DNA of 13,026 nt from an uncultured Eubacteriales bacterium (GCA_902803345.1 CADCPV010000012.1:1-13026), one strand, 5' to 3'; counted from the stretch's first letter, positions 1 through 7,046 are shown. The notes: a model not told the origin generated them from the letters alone. Translations and numbers: made by a program.

Positions 1-49
1 ACGGCACTTTTCGATTTTTCCGTCAATTAGGCCAAAATTTCCGAAAAGC

Positions 50-79
50 TTGACAAAACCGCAGGGGAAGTCCTATAAT
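50..79 (+). promoter_or_regulatory. Consensus sigma-A promoter of the glutamate synthase/glnA operon
   Basis: TTGACA at 50-55 and TATAAT at 74-79 both match the housekeeping consensus perfectly, with an 18-bp spacer. Transcription should start near position 86, giving a leader of about 90 nt before the first gene. Because both boxes are ideal, control is probably exerted after initiation, by the attenuator just downstream. A TTG reading frame that runs into the first gene starts on the -35 box itself, so it is not a real translation start. Positions 1-49 show no gene or other clear signal. Confidence 0.85.
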
Positions 80-85
80 GTCCGC

Positions 86-107
86 AAATGGGCAAAGGCG
101 TTCATTT
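86..107 (+). promoter_or_regulatory. Putative ANTAR-target antiterminator hairpin (A1/G4 hexaloop)
   Basis: Bases 86-93 (AAATGGGC) pair with 100-107 (GTTCATTT) as an 8-bp stem containing two G-U pairs. The stem closes the hexaloop AAAGGC (94-99). A at loop position 1 and G at position 4 are the hallmarks of RNA hairpins bound by ANTAR proteins such as EutV, NasR and AmiR. The 3' half of this hairpin is also the 5' arm of the terminator at 94-143, so the two cannot form together. Known ANTAR targets have two such hairpins. I searched the upstream sequence and found no second A1/G4 hexaloop with a stem, so this may be a one-hairpin variant or a chance match. The predicted transcript start coincides with the base of the stem. 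Confidence 0.6.
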
Positions 108-150
108 CCGTAAGAGTATCTCTGTACGGAGATGAGCGCCTTTTGTTGTT
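94..150 (+). terminator. Leader intrinsic terminator (attenuator)
   Basis: Bases 94-112 pair with 125-143 over 19 bp, including two G-U pairs. Inside that, AGAG (113-116) pairs with CTCT (120-123) around a TAT triloop, leaving G124 bulged. The base of the stem is AAAGGCG/CGCCTTT, followed at once by the U-rich tract TTTTGTTGTT (141-150). It lies between the promoter and the first gene, so by default it should stop transcription before the operon. Its 5' arm is shared with the hexaloop hairpin at 86-107, which makes a terminator/antiterminator switch. Confidence 0.8.
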
Positions 151-175
151 CTATCGAGAAAGGAAGCGACCTCCC

Positions 176-1270
176 ATGATGAAAGAAGGTGAGCTGCGTA
201 TCCCCTCCGGGTGCGCGATCGCAGCTGTCATATCAAGAGAAGGAAAGCGGATGACAGGCGAACGGATTGTCCGGGCCATGGTCCCGATGCACGAACGCTC
301 AAACGGCCTCGGCGGCGGATTTGCGGGTTACGGCATCTATCCTGAATACCGTGATTTCTATGCGCTGCACCTGTTTTTTGACAGCCGTGCGACAAGAAAA
401 GACTGCGAAGCCTTTTTAAAGGAATATTTTGAAATCGTCCAGTCCGAGCTGATTCCCACGAGGAAGATTCCGGAAATCACCGACGAACCGATTATCTGGC
501 GCTACTTTGTCGCGCCGCTCCAGTCCATGCTCCGCTCCATGCAGCTCGATGAAAAGGAATTCGTCGCCCGCGCGGTTATGAAGATCAATACCGAAATGAA
601 CGGGGCTTACGTTTTCTCGAGCGGCAAAAACATGGGCACCTTCAAGGCGGTCGGTTTCCCGGAGGATGTAGGCTATTTCTACCGTCTTGAGGAATACGAA
701 GGCTATTCCTGGACCGCACACGGCCGTTACCCGACGAATACCCCCGGCTGGTGGGGCGGCGCGCATCCTTTTACGCTTCTGGATTACTCGGTCGTCCACA
801 ACGGAGAAATTTCCTCCTACGACGCAAACCGGCGCTTTATTGAGATGTTCGGCTATAAATGCACGCTGCAGACCGATACTGAGGTCATTACCTATATTAT
901 GGATTACCTCGTGCGCAGGCAGGGACTGACGCTTTCGGAGGCGGCAAACGTAATCGCAGCGCCCTTCTGGTCGACAATCGCAGGGGAAAGCGACGAATAT
1001 GACAAAAAGCGTCACGCTTATCTTCGGACGGTTTTCCCGAGCCTCCTTGTAACCGGTCCCTTCTCGATCGTTTTAGGCTTTACGGGCGGAATCATGGCAT
1101 TAAACGACCGGCTGAAGCTCCGTTCGATGGTCGTCGGCGAGAAAAATGACCTGGTCTTTGTCTCCAGCGAGGAAGCCGCCATCCGTACCATGGAACCGGA
1201 CGCGGAGAACATCTTCGCGCCTTCGGGCGGCGAGCCGGTCATTATTCGGGTGAAAGAAGGTGCATACTGA
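176..1270 (+). CDS. Split glutamate synthase, class II glutamine amidotransferase subunit
   Basis: This cytoplasmic subunit (364 aa) should hydrolyse glutamine to glutamate and ammonia and pass the ammonia to the FMN subunit encoded next. It belongs to the Ntn-type class II amidotransferases found as a separate polypeptide in archaeal-type glutamate synthases. Visible motifs are SGCAIAAVIS around the presumed nucleophile Cys13, RSNGLGGGFAGYGIYPEY, HGRYPTNTPGWWGGAHPF near 182-199, HNGEI near 208 and QTDTEVI near 232. I chose ATG 176 because AGGAAG (161-166) lies 9 bp upstream; the adjacent ATG at 179 is an alternative. An upstream TTG in frame at 50 is rejected because it is the promoter -35 box and the extension would span the terminator. 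Cys13 is internal, so a 12-residue propeptide must be removed to expose an N-terminal Cys, as in other glutamate synthases. The stop overlaps the next start (TGATG). Confidence 0.92.
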   Translation: MMKEGELRIPSGCAIAAVISREGKRMTGERIVRAMVPMHERSNGLGGGFAGYGIYPEYRDFYALHLFFDSRATRKDCEAFLKEYFEIVQSELIPTRKIPEITDEPIIWRYFVAPLQSMLRSMQLDEKEFVARAVMKINTEMNGAYVFSSGKNMGTFKAVGFPEDVGYFYRLEEYEGYSWTAHGRYPTNTPGWWGGAHPFTLLDYSVVHNGEISSYDANRRFIEMFGYKCTLQTDTEVITYIMDYLVRRQGLTLSEAANVIAAPFWSTIAGESDEYDKKRHAYLRTVFPSLLVTGPFSIVLGFTGGIMALNDRLKLRSMVVGEKNDLVFVSSEEAAIRTMEPDAENIFAPSGGEPVIIRVKEGAY

Positions 1271-2775
1271 TGGGAGTGGAATTCATCTATCCTGAATTTG
1301 AAGTGGTCCGAAACGAGTCCCGCTGCATAAAGTGCCGGGTCTGTGAACGGCAGTGTGCGAATGAAGTCCATCATTACAGCCCGGAGCGCGGCATCATGAT
1401 GAGCGACGAGACCAAATGTGTCAACTGCCAGCGCTGCGTGTCTCTCTGTCCGACGCGCGCCCTGAAGATTGTGAAATCCGACTGCGTGCTCCGCGAAAAC
1501 GCCAACTGGCAAAACGATACGATCCGGGAAATCTACAAACAGGCCGGATCGGGCGGCGTGCTGCTCTCTTCCATGGGCAATCCGAAACCGCTGCCGGTTT
1601 ACTGGGACAAGATTCTGATCAATGCCTCGCAGGTTACAAATCCGCCGATTGACCCTTTGCGCGAACCGATGGAGACACATGTTTCCTTGGGGAAAAAACC
1701 GGATAAGATCACGCGGGATCCGGATGGTAAGCTGATCTGCGAGCTTCCGCCCCAGATCAGCCTCTCGATGCCGGTCATGTTCTCCGCGATGAGCTATGGC
1801 TCGATCAGTTACAACGCCCACGCTTCTCTCGCACGGGCAGCGACGGAACTCGGAATTCTCTATAATACGGGCGAAGGCGGACTCCACGAAGATTTCTACC
1901 AGTACGGACCGAATACGATTGTCCAGGTCGCGAGCGGCCGCTTCGGCGTGCACGAGGATTACCTGGAGGCCGGCGCCGCGATTGAAATCAAGATGGGCCA
2001 GGGCGCAAAACCCGGCATCGGCGGGCATCTTCCGGGTGCCAAGATCGTGGGTGATGTCTCAAGAACCCGGATGATCCCGGAAGGGTCGGATGCCATCTCC
2101 CCGGCACCGCACCATGATATCTATTCGATCGAGGACCTCCGGCAGCTCGTGTTCTCCCTGAAGGAAGCGACCGAGTACCAGAAGCCCGTCATTGTCAAGG
2201 TTGCGGCCGTCCACAACATCGCCGCGATCGCATCGGGCATCGCCCGCTCCGGTGCGGATATCATTGCGATTGACGGCTTCCGCGGCGGCACCGGCGCAGC
2301 GCCGACCAGGATCCGCGACAACGTCGGCATCCCGATTGAACTTGCGCTTGCGGCTGTCGACCAGCGGCTCCGCGACGAAGGCATCCGGAACAATGTTTCC
2401 CTGGTCGCCGGCGGTTCCATCCGAAGCGCTTCCGATGTTGTAAAAGCCGTTGCCTTAGGCGCCGATGCCTGCTATATCGCGACCGCCGCGCTTTTGGCTC
2501 TGGGCTGCCATCTCTGCCGCACCTGTCAGACCGGCAAATGCAACTGGGGCATTGCGACACAGCGGCCGGATCTCGTAAAACGCCTGAATCCGAATATCGG
2601 CTCGGAACGCCTTGTGAACCTGATGACCGCCTGGCGGCATGAAATCATGGAACTCATGGGCGGGATGGGCATCAATTCCATCGAAGCGCTGCGGGGCAAC
2701 CGGCTGATGCTTCGGGGCGTCGGACTTACGGAGAAGGAACTTCAGATCCTCGGGATCTCGCATGCGGGGGAATAA
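1270..2775 (+). CDS. Split glutamate synthase, FMN/Fe-S synthase core subunit (GltB2 type)
   Basis: This 501-residue protein carries the synthase site that aminates 2-oxoglutarate to glutamate using reduced FMN. The N-terminus (about 12-70) is a bacterial ferredoxin-type 2[4Fe-4S] domain with Cys19, 22, 25, 29 and Cys50, 53, 56, 60. The barrel follows: FSAMSYGSIS near 171-180, GEGGLHEDF near 201, GQGAKPGIGGHLPGAKI near 243-259, VIVKVAA near 307, IDGFRGGTGAAPT near 334-346 and VAGGSIRS near 379-386. Cys413, 416, 419 and 424 match the [3Fe-4S] ligands of glutamate synthase. It corresponds to the central domain of large-chain GltB; the amidotransferase and GXGXG domains are separate genes here. 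The fused ferredoxin domain offers an electron entry point for the Fe-S and FAD subunits downstream. Translation is coupled to the preceding gene (TGATG), with a purine-rich AAGAAGGTG upstream. Confidence 0.95.
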   Translation: MGVEFIYPEFEVVRNESRCIKCRVCERQCANEVHHYSPERGIMMSDETKCVNCQRCVSLCPTRALKIVKSDCVLRENANWQNDTIREIYKQAGSGGVLLSSMGNPKPLPVYWDKILINASQVTNPPIDPLREPMETHVSLGKKPDKITRDPDGKLICELPPQISLSMPVMFSAMSYGSISYNAHASLARAATELGILYNTGEGGLHEDFYQYGPNTIVQVASGRFGVHEDYLEAGAAIEIKMGQGAKPGIGGHLPGAKIVGDVSRTRMIPEGSDAISPAPHHDIYSIEDLRQLVFSLKEATEYQKPVIVKVAAVHNIAAIASGIARSGADIIAIDGFRGGTGAAPTRIRDNVGIPIELALAAVDQRLRDEGIRNNVSLVAGGSIRSASDVVKAVALGADACYIATAALLALGCHLCRTCQTGKCNWGIATQRPDLVKRLNPNIGSERLVNLMTAWRHEIMELMGGMGINSIEALRGNRLMLRGVGLTEKELQILGISHAGE

Positions 2776-2779
2776 AGCA

Positions 2780-3220
2780 ATGAAACGAGTTTATGTCAAT
2801 GAAGAATGGTGCCTCGGCTGCCATTTATGCGAATACAACTGCGCCTTTGCCAATTCCGGGCTCTCCGACATGGTACTGGCGCTCAAAGACAAGCCGATCT
2901 TCCCGCGCATCCATGTCGAGGGGGACGAGCGGATTTCCTACGCGGTTTCCTGCCGGCACTGCGAAGACCCGATCTGCGTCAAAAGCTGTATCGCAGGCGC
3001 ACTTTCAAAGGAAGGCGGCGTGATTCGCGTCGACCAGAACCGCTGCGTCGGCTGTCTGACCTGCGTTTTAGTCTGTCCCTACGGTGCGCTTGCGCCGAAT
3101 GACCAGGGTGTGATGCAGAAATGCGAGCTCTGCCTGCAGAATGCCTGCGGGGAGCCGGCCTGCGTAAAGGGCTGCCCGAACCGGGCCATTGTCTATGAAG
3201 AAAGGGAGGATGCGGTATGA
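2780..3220 (+). CDS. Four-cluster [4Fe-4S] ferredoxin-like electron-transfer subunit
   Basis: This 146-residue cytoplasmic protein has seventeen cysteines. Sixteen fit four [4Fe-4S] sets like those of DmsB/HycB-type subunits: Cys11/14/17/21, Cys58/61/66/70, Cys89/92/95/99 and Cys115/118/128/132. Cys123 is extra. By position it should carry electrons between the FAD oxidoreductase downstream and the ferredoxin domain of the synthase core upstream, a role played in classical enzymes by the Fe-S region of GltD; this is inference. I chose ATG 2780 because GGGGGAA (2766-2772) is well spaced and MKRVYV begins the ferredoxin fold. ATG 2762, inside the end of the preceding gene, would add six residues and lacks a site of its own. 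Its 3' end overlaps the next gene by ATGA. Confidence 0.9.
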   Translation: MKRVYVNEEWCLGCHLCEYNCAFANSGLSDMVLALKDKPIFPRIHVEGDERISYAVSCRHCEDPICVKSCIAGALSKEGGVIRVDQNRCVGCLTCVLVCPYGALAPNDQGVMQKCELCLQNACGEPACVKGCPNRAIVYEEREDAV

Positions 3221-4449
3221 AGCGCTATGTGATCATCGGAAACGGCGTCGCTGCCGCAGGCTGTATTGAGGGAATCCGAAGCGTTGACCGTTCATCCGAA
3301 ATTACGGTCATCTCCGAGGAGAAGCATGCTGTGTACTGTCGGCCGCTTATCTCCTACTATTTAGAGGGAAAAACCGATCTTCAGCGTATGCAGTACCGGA
3401 GCGGGGACTTTTATGAGAAGAACGGCTGTCAGGTGCTGTACGGACAGAAGGCAGTTCGGATTCTCCCCGAAACAAAGAAAGCAGAGGTTTCGGACGGAAC
3501 TCTGCTTCCCTATGACGAGCTTTTGATCGCCGCCGGTTCTTCGCCCTTTGTTCCGCGCTTTGAGGGGCTGGATACTGTTCCAAAGAAGTACTCCTTCATG
3601 ACGATTGACGACACGCTGGCGCTGGAGCAGGCGCTCACCGAAAAAAGCCGGGTGCTGATTGTCGGCGCAGGCCTGATCGGCCTGAAATGCGCAGAGGGAA
3701 TTTTAGAACGCGTGGGCTCCGTTTCGGTCTGTGACCTCGCGGACCGGGTGCTTTCGAGCATTCTGGATTCGGAGTGCGCTGCGATGATGCAGAAACATTT
3801 AGAAGCGAAAGGCATGCGTTTTTACCTGAGCGACAGTGTCGCCCGCTTCGAGGGGAACACCGCTCATATGCAGAGCGGCGCGGATGTGGAATTTGACGTG
3901 CTGGTCCTCGCGGTCGGTGTCCGCGCAAACAGCGGACTTCTGCGGGACTGCGGCGGCGATGTGAACCGCGGAATCCTCGTCGATGAACGGATGCAGAGCT
4001 CGATCCCCGGCATCTATGCGGCAGGTGACTGCGCAGAGGGACCGGACATCTCAATCGGCGGTAAGCGCGTTTTAGCGATCCTCCCAAATGCCTATATGCA
4101 GGGTCATACGGCCGGCGTCAACATGGCAGGCGGATCGGAACGCTTTGACAAGGGCATCCCGATGAATTCCATCGGTTTCTTCGGGCTGCATGCAATGACC
4201 GCAGGCGCCTATGAAGGTGAACTCTATGAAGAGAAAACCGATCACTCCCTGAAGCGCCTCTTTGTGAAAGACGATCAGCTGCGCGGTTTCATCCTGATCG
4301 GCTGCGATGAGCGGGCGGGTATCTACACTTCCCTGATCCGCGAACGGATCCCTCTTTCTTCGATCAATTTCGATCTTCTCAAAAAAACAGCAACAACAGC
4401 GTCCTTTTCTGCCGAAATGCGTAGAAAAATCTTCGGAGGTGTGTTATGA
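3217..4449 (+). CDS. FAD-dependent pyridine nucleotide oxidoreductase of the glutamate synthase operon
   Basis: This is a 410-residue two-dinucleotide-fold flavoprotein of the NADH:rubredoxin/ferredoxin reductase type. The FAD-binding GNGVAAAG motif lies near residues 8-15, YCRPLISYYL near 40-49, the NAD(P)-binding VGAGLIG near 149-155, and the second FAD motif GIYAAGDCAE at 265-274. Strand two of the NAD fold ends in an acidic residue (SVCD, Asp173), which favours NADH over NADPH, though weakly. No redox-active CxxC pair of the thioredoxin-reductase type is visible. Probable role: oxidise NAD(P)H and feed electrons through the adjacent Fe-S protein to the synthase core, replacing GltD. It overlaps the preceding gene by ATGA, and its last codons contain the GGAGG that serves the next gene. 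Confidence 0.88.
   Translation: MKRYVIIGNGVAAAGCIEGIRSVDRSSEITVISEEKHAVYCRPLISYYLEGKTDLQRMQYRSGDFYEKNGCQVLYGQKAVRILPETKKAEVSDGTLLPYDELLIAAGSSPFVPRFEGLDTVPKKYSFMTIDDTLALEQALTEKSRVLIVGAGLIGLKCAEGILERVGSVSVCDLADRVLSSILDSECAAMMQKHLEAKGMRFYLSDSVARFEGNTAHMQSGADVEFDVLVLAVGVRANSGLLRDCGGDVNRGILVDERMQSSIPGIYAAGDCAEGPDISIGGKRVLAILPNAYMQGHTAGVNMAGGSERFDKGIPMNSIGFFGLHAMTAGAYEGELYEEKTDHSLKRLFVKDDQLRGFILIGCDERAGIYTSLIRERIPLSSINFDLLKKTATTASFSAEMRRKIFGGVL
4435..4439 (+). promoter_or_regulatory. Ribosome binding site inside the upstream gene (GXGXG subunit)
   Basis: GGAGG lies within the last codons of the oxidoreductase gene. It is 6 bp from ATG 4446 and 9 bp from ATG 4449, so it supports either of two adjacent starts. 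The overlap indicates translational coupling. Confidence 0.75.
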
Positions 4450-5171
4450 TGCATACAATTAATGCCGAAGGGCTTGACCACAGAGAACTGAATGAAGCGA
4501 TCCGGAACGCACCGGATTGCTGCACGATTGAAAACTGCCTGGGGCAGCGCTTTATCGCTGCCGGGATGTCGCGGGAAAACCTGGTCCTGAAAGGGACACC
4601 CGGAAATGCGCTCGGCGCTTACTTAAACGGCGGAACGCTGACGGTTCACGGAAACGCGCAGGATGCGGTCGGGGACACCATGAATTCCGGGACGATCGTC
4701 ATTCACGGGAGCACCGGGGATGCCGCTGGCTATGCCATGCGCGGCGGAAAGATCTATGTCCGCGGAAATGCCGGCTACCGCGCGGGCATTCACATGAAGG
4801 CTTATGAGGACAAAGTCCCGCTGATGATCATCGGCGGAAAGGCCGGGAGTTTTCTGGGCGAATACCAGGCAGGCGGCGTGATTATCGTGCTGAACTTAGA
4901 GAAACCGGAGGAAAAGTGTGTCGGTTTCTTCCCCTGCACCGGCATGCACGGCGGAAAAATGTTCCTGCGCTCCATGTGCAGAGACGTGGTCTTCCCCGAG
5001 CAGGTGACAGCCTGTCCCGCTTCAGATCAGGATCTTCAGGAGATCCGCGCCCATATCGAGGAGTACTGCACACTTTTCGGGCTGGATCCGGAGGAAGTGC
5101 TTGCGGCTCCCTTTACCGTTGTCACACCGGACAGCAAGAATCCGTACAGGCAGATGTATGTCGCAAATTAA
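4446..5171 (+). CDS. Split glutamate synthase, GXGXG-domain subunit (GltB3 type)
   Basis: This 241-residue protein corresponds to the C-terminal right-handed beta-helix domain of large-chain glutamate synthase. It is the structural part that packs amidotransferase and FMN domains together. Regular GXGXG-type turns are visible: GTPGNALGAYLNGG near 50-63, GNAQDAVGDTMNSG near 69-82, GSTGDAAGYAMRGG near 88-101 and GNAGYRAGIHM near 107-117, followed by GGKAGSFLGEYQAGG near 130-144. Such domains also occur in formylmethanofuran dehydrogenase subunit C, but gene context settles the assignment. It begins in the stop of the preceding gene (ATGA). The neighbouring ATG at 4449 would give a protein one residue shorter. 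No active-site residues are expected. Confidence 0.92.
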   Translation: MMHTINAEGLDHRELNEAIRNAPDCCTIENCLGQRFIAAGMSRENLVLKGTPGNALGAYLNGGTLTVHGNAQDAVGDTMNSGTIVIHGSTGDAAGYAMRGGKIYVRGNAGYRAGIHMKAYEDKVPLMIIGGKAGSFLGEYQAGGVIIVLNLEKPEEKCVGFFPCTGMHGGKMFLRSMCRDVVFPEQVTACPASDQDLQEIRAHIEEYCTLFGLDPEEVLAAPFTVVTPDSKNPYRQMYVAN

Positions 5172-5192
5172 ACCCTACGAGGAGGATATCCC

Positions 5193-6410
5193 ATGAAATA
5201 CGCCAAGGAAGAGGTACTTCAGTATGCGCAGGAGGAAGACGTCAAATTTATCCGTCTTACCTTCTGCGATGTTTTTGGCAAACAGAAAAATATCGCCATT
5301 ATGCCCCACGAACTGCCCCGCGCCTTTTCACAGGGTATTTCATTTGATGCCTCTGCGATCAAGGGCTTCGGCGATGAAACGCACAGCGACCTTCTGCTGC
5401 ATCCGGAGCCGGAAACGCTGATGCCGCTTCCCTGGCGGCCCGAACACGGCCGCGTCGTGCAGATGTTTTCATCGATTGCGCATCCGGACGGAAGCCCCTT
5501 CTCCTGCGATACGAGAAGCCTGCTGAAAAAGGCTGTCGCAGACGCGAAGGAGCAGGGTCTCGAGTTTACATTCGGCGCCGAACAGGAATTCTACCTCTTC
5601 CTGCAGGATGAAAACGGAAAGCCTACGCGAACCCCGAACGATGAAGCAGGCTATATGGACATCGCTCCCGAAGACTGCGGCGAAAATGTCCGCCGTGAGA
5701 TCTGCCTGACACTGGAGCAGATGGGGATCTATCCGGAAAGCTCTCACCATGAAGAAGGCCCCGGCCAGAACGAGATTGATTTTCGTTATGCGGATGCACT
5801 CTCATCAGCTGATCACGCGCTGACTTTCCAGCGGGTTGTCAAGACCGTCGCTCACCGGAACGGTCTTTCTGCGGATTTCTCCCCGAAGCCTTTGGAAAAC
5901 GGCCCCGGAAACGGCTTTCATATCAATATTTCGCTTCGGAACCTTCGGGATCCGGCGCTCTTTTCGCATATGATCGCGGGCATCCTGAAGCATGCCCCGG
6001 CCATGACTGCTTTCCTGAATCCCTGCGAGGCCTCTTACCGCAGGCTCGGGCAGGACAAAGCGCCGGGTTATGTTTCCTGGTCGCATGAAAACCGTTCGCA
6101 GCTCATCCGCATCCCCGCAGCCGTCGGCGAATACCGCCGTGCGGAGCTTCGTTCGCCTGATCCTTCAGCCAATCCCTATCTCGCGTATACCCTGATGATT
6201 TACGCGGGGCTTGACGGCATCCAGAACAGGCTTCCCCTCTGCGATCCTTCGGACCTCAATCTCTATACTGCGCCGGAAACCGTACTCTCACAGTATGAAA
6301 AGCTTCCAACCAGTTTTTCGGATGCCTGCAGGCTGGCCTCCGAAAGCAGCTTTATCAAAGCGCATATACCCGCTGACATTCTGTCCATTTACTGCGGAAC
6401 CGAAGCCTGA
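5193..6410 (+). CDS. glnA: Glutamine synthetase type I, short form
   Basis: It makes glutamine from glutamate, ammonium and ATP and, with the upstream glutamate synthase, completes the GS/GOGAT cycle. The protein is 405 aa, against about 444 for Bacillus GlnA. N-terminal beta-grasp motifs (FCDVFGK, FDASAIKGF) and the catalytic fold are present. By comparison with recalled Bacillus GlnA, likely metal ligands are Glu130, Glu132, Glu187, Glu194, His243 and Glu318. Also present are ENRSQLIRIPA (299-309) and RSPDPSANPYLAY (320-332). Three oddities appear: the feedback-control Arg62 of Bacillus aligns with Asp61, the flap Glu before Ala-Pro aligns with Lys289, and the final tail of about 30-40 residues (including the conserved Trp/His-Pro-Trp region) is absent. 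The start has GGAGG at 5181-5185, 7 bp upstream. The gap to the upstream gene is only 21 bp with no promoter seen, so it is in the same operon. Confidence 0.94.
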   Translation: MKYAKEEVLQYAQEEDVKFIRLTFCDVFGKQKNIAIMPHELPRAFSQGISFDASAIKGFGDETHSDLLLHPEPETLMPLPWRPEHGRVVQMFSSIAHPDGSPFSCDTRSLLKKAVADAKEQGLEFTFGAEQEFYLFLQDENGKPTRTPNDEAGYMDIAPEDCGENVRREICLTLEQMGIYPESSHHEEGPGQNEIDFRYADALSSADHALTFQRVVKTVAHRNGLSADFSPKPLENGPGNGFHINISLRNLRDPALFSHMIAGILKHAPAMTAFLNPCEASYRRLGQDKAPGYVSWSHENRSQLIRIPAAVGEYRRAELRSPDPSANPYLAYTLMIYAGLDGIQNRLPLCDPSDLNLYTAPETVLSQYEKLPTSFSDACRLASESSFIKAHIPADILSIYCGTEA

Positions 6411-6436
6411 GAAAACACGGAGAAAAGGGATCCCCT

Positions 6437-7021
6437 ATGAGCCTGAAAGAGCGAGTTTACAGCGTTCTCGTTGTATCCGCGGCCGAAAAACTGAATAACG
6501 CTCTCTCGGATCTGCTGCCGGAATCGCATTACCAGCCCGTCCGGTATGTTTCGGCAGTCTCTGCGGGGAAACGCGCCTTCTCGGAACGGAATTATGACTT
6601 CGTGATCATCAATTCGCCGCTTCCGGACGATTCGGGCATCCGTTTTGCGATCGATACCGGCAGCACAAAGGGAAGTGTTGTCCTGCTTTTAGTACGCACA
6701 GAAAACTACGATGAAGTCCGCGAAAGAGTTTCGGACAGCGGGGTATATACGCTCGCAAAGCCCTTCTCCCGGCCGATGATCCTGACCGCCCTCGACTGGA
6801 TGGCCAGCACACGCGAACGGCTGAGAAAGATGGAGAAAAACACGCTTTCCTTCGAAGAAAAGATGGAGGAAATCCGGATCGTCAACCGCGCCAAATGGGT
6901 GCTGATCTCCGAACTTCAGATGGATGAGCCGCAGGCGCACCGGTATATCGAAAAGCAGGCGATGGACCGCTGCCTTTCAAGAAAAGAGATCGCCGAGGAA
7001 ATAATCCAAACATACAATTGA
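6437..7021 (+). CDS. ANTAR-domain antiterminator with pseudo-receiver domain
   Basis: This 194-residue protein probably binds RNA hairpins and prevents transcription termination, as AmiR, NasR and EutV do. The N-terminal 1-115 resembles a response-regulator receiver (YDFVIINSPLPDDSG near 53-67, LAKPF near 107-110). However, the phosphoacceptor position is Asn59 and the N-terminal acidic pair is missing (SVLVVSAAEK), so phosphorylation is unlikely. A charged helix (about 120-145) leads into the ANTAR domain (about 141-193), with RAKWVLI, MDEPQAHRYIEKQAMDR and the terminal SRKEIAEEII. Its position directly behind glnA, 26 bp away with AAAGGGA upstream, places it in the nitrogen operon. The operon leader carries an A1/G4 hexaloop hairpin overlapping a terminator, so autoregulation is the simplest reading. 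The signal it senses is not evident. Confidence 0.88.
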   Translation: MSLKERVYSVLVVSAAEKLNNALSDLLPESHYQPVRYVSAVSAGKRAFSERNYDFVIINSPLPDDSGIRFAIDTGSTKGSVVLLLVRTENYDEVRERVSDSGVYTLAKPFSRPMILTALDWMASTRERLRKMEKNTLSFEEKMEEIRIVNRAKWVLISELQMDEPQAHRYIEKQAMDRCLSRKEIAEEIIQTYN

Positions 7022-7046
7022 CAAAAATCCCCTCTTATACTACAGT
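7018..7046 (+). promoter_or_regulatory. Putative sigma-A promoter for the TIR/LRR genes
   Basis: TTGACA at 7018-7023 overlaps the stop codon of the ANTAR gene. A 17-bp spacer leads to TACAGT (7041-7046), which matches TATAAT at four positions. Transcription would start near 7053. No terminator separates the ANTAR gene from the next gene, so readthrough from the nitrogen operon is also possible. Confidence 0.5.

Noticed and set aside
50..175. N-terminal extension of the first gene from a TTG start
   Set aside because: The TTG is the -35 box, there is no ribosome binding site, and the stretch contains the -10 box and the leader terminator. Homology to amidotransferases begins only after 176.
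416..2028. Two long minus-strand open frames opposite the glutamate synthase genes
   Set aside because: They lie antisense to clearly conserved coding sequence, have no recognisable domains, and are expected by chance in this GC-rich codon pattern.
2762..2779. Upstream ATG for the four-cluster Fe-S protein
   Set aside because: It sits inside the last codons of the preceding gene, adds six residues before the conserved start, and has no spaced Shine-Dalgarno sequence. GGGGGAA fits ATG 2780.
7018..7041. TTGACA with TATACT as a promoter
   Set aside because: The spacer would be 12 bp, too short for sigma-A. TACAGT at 17 bp is the better partner; TAGAAT at 22 bp is too far.
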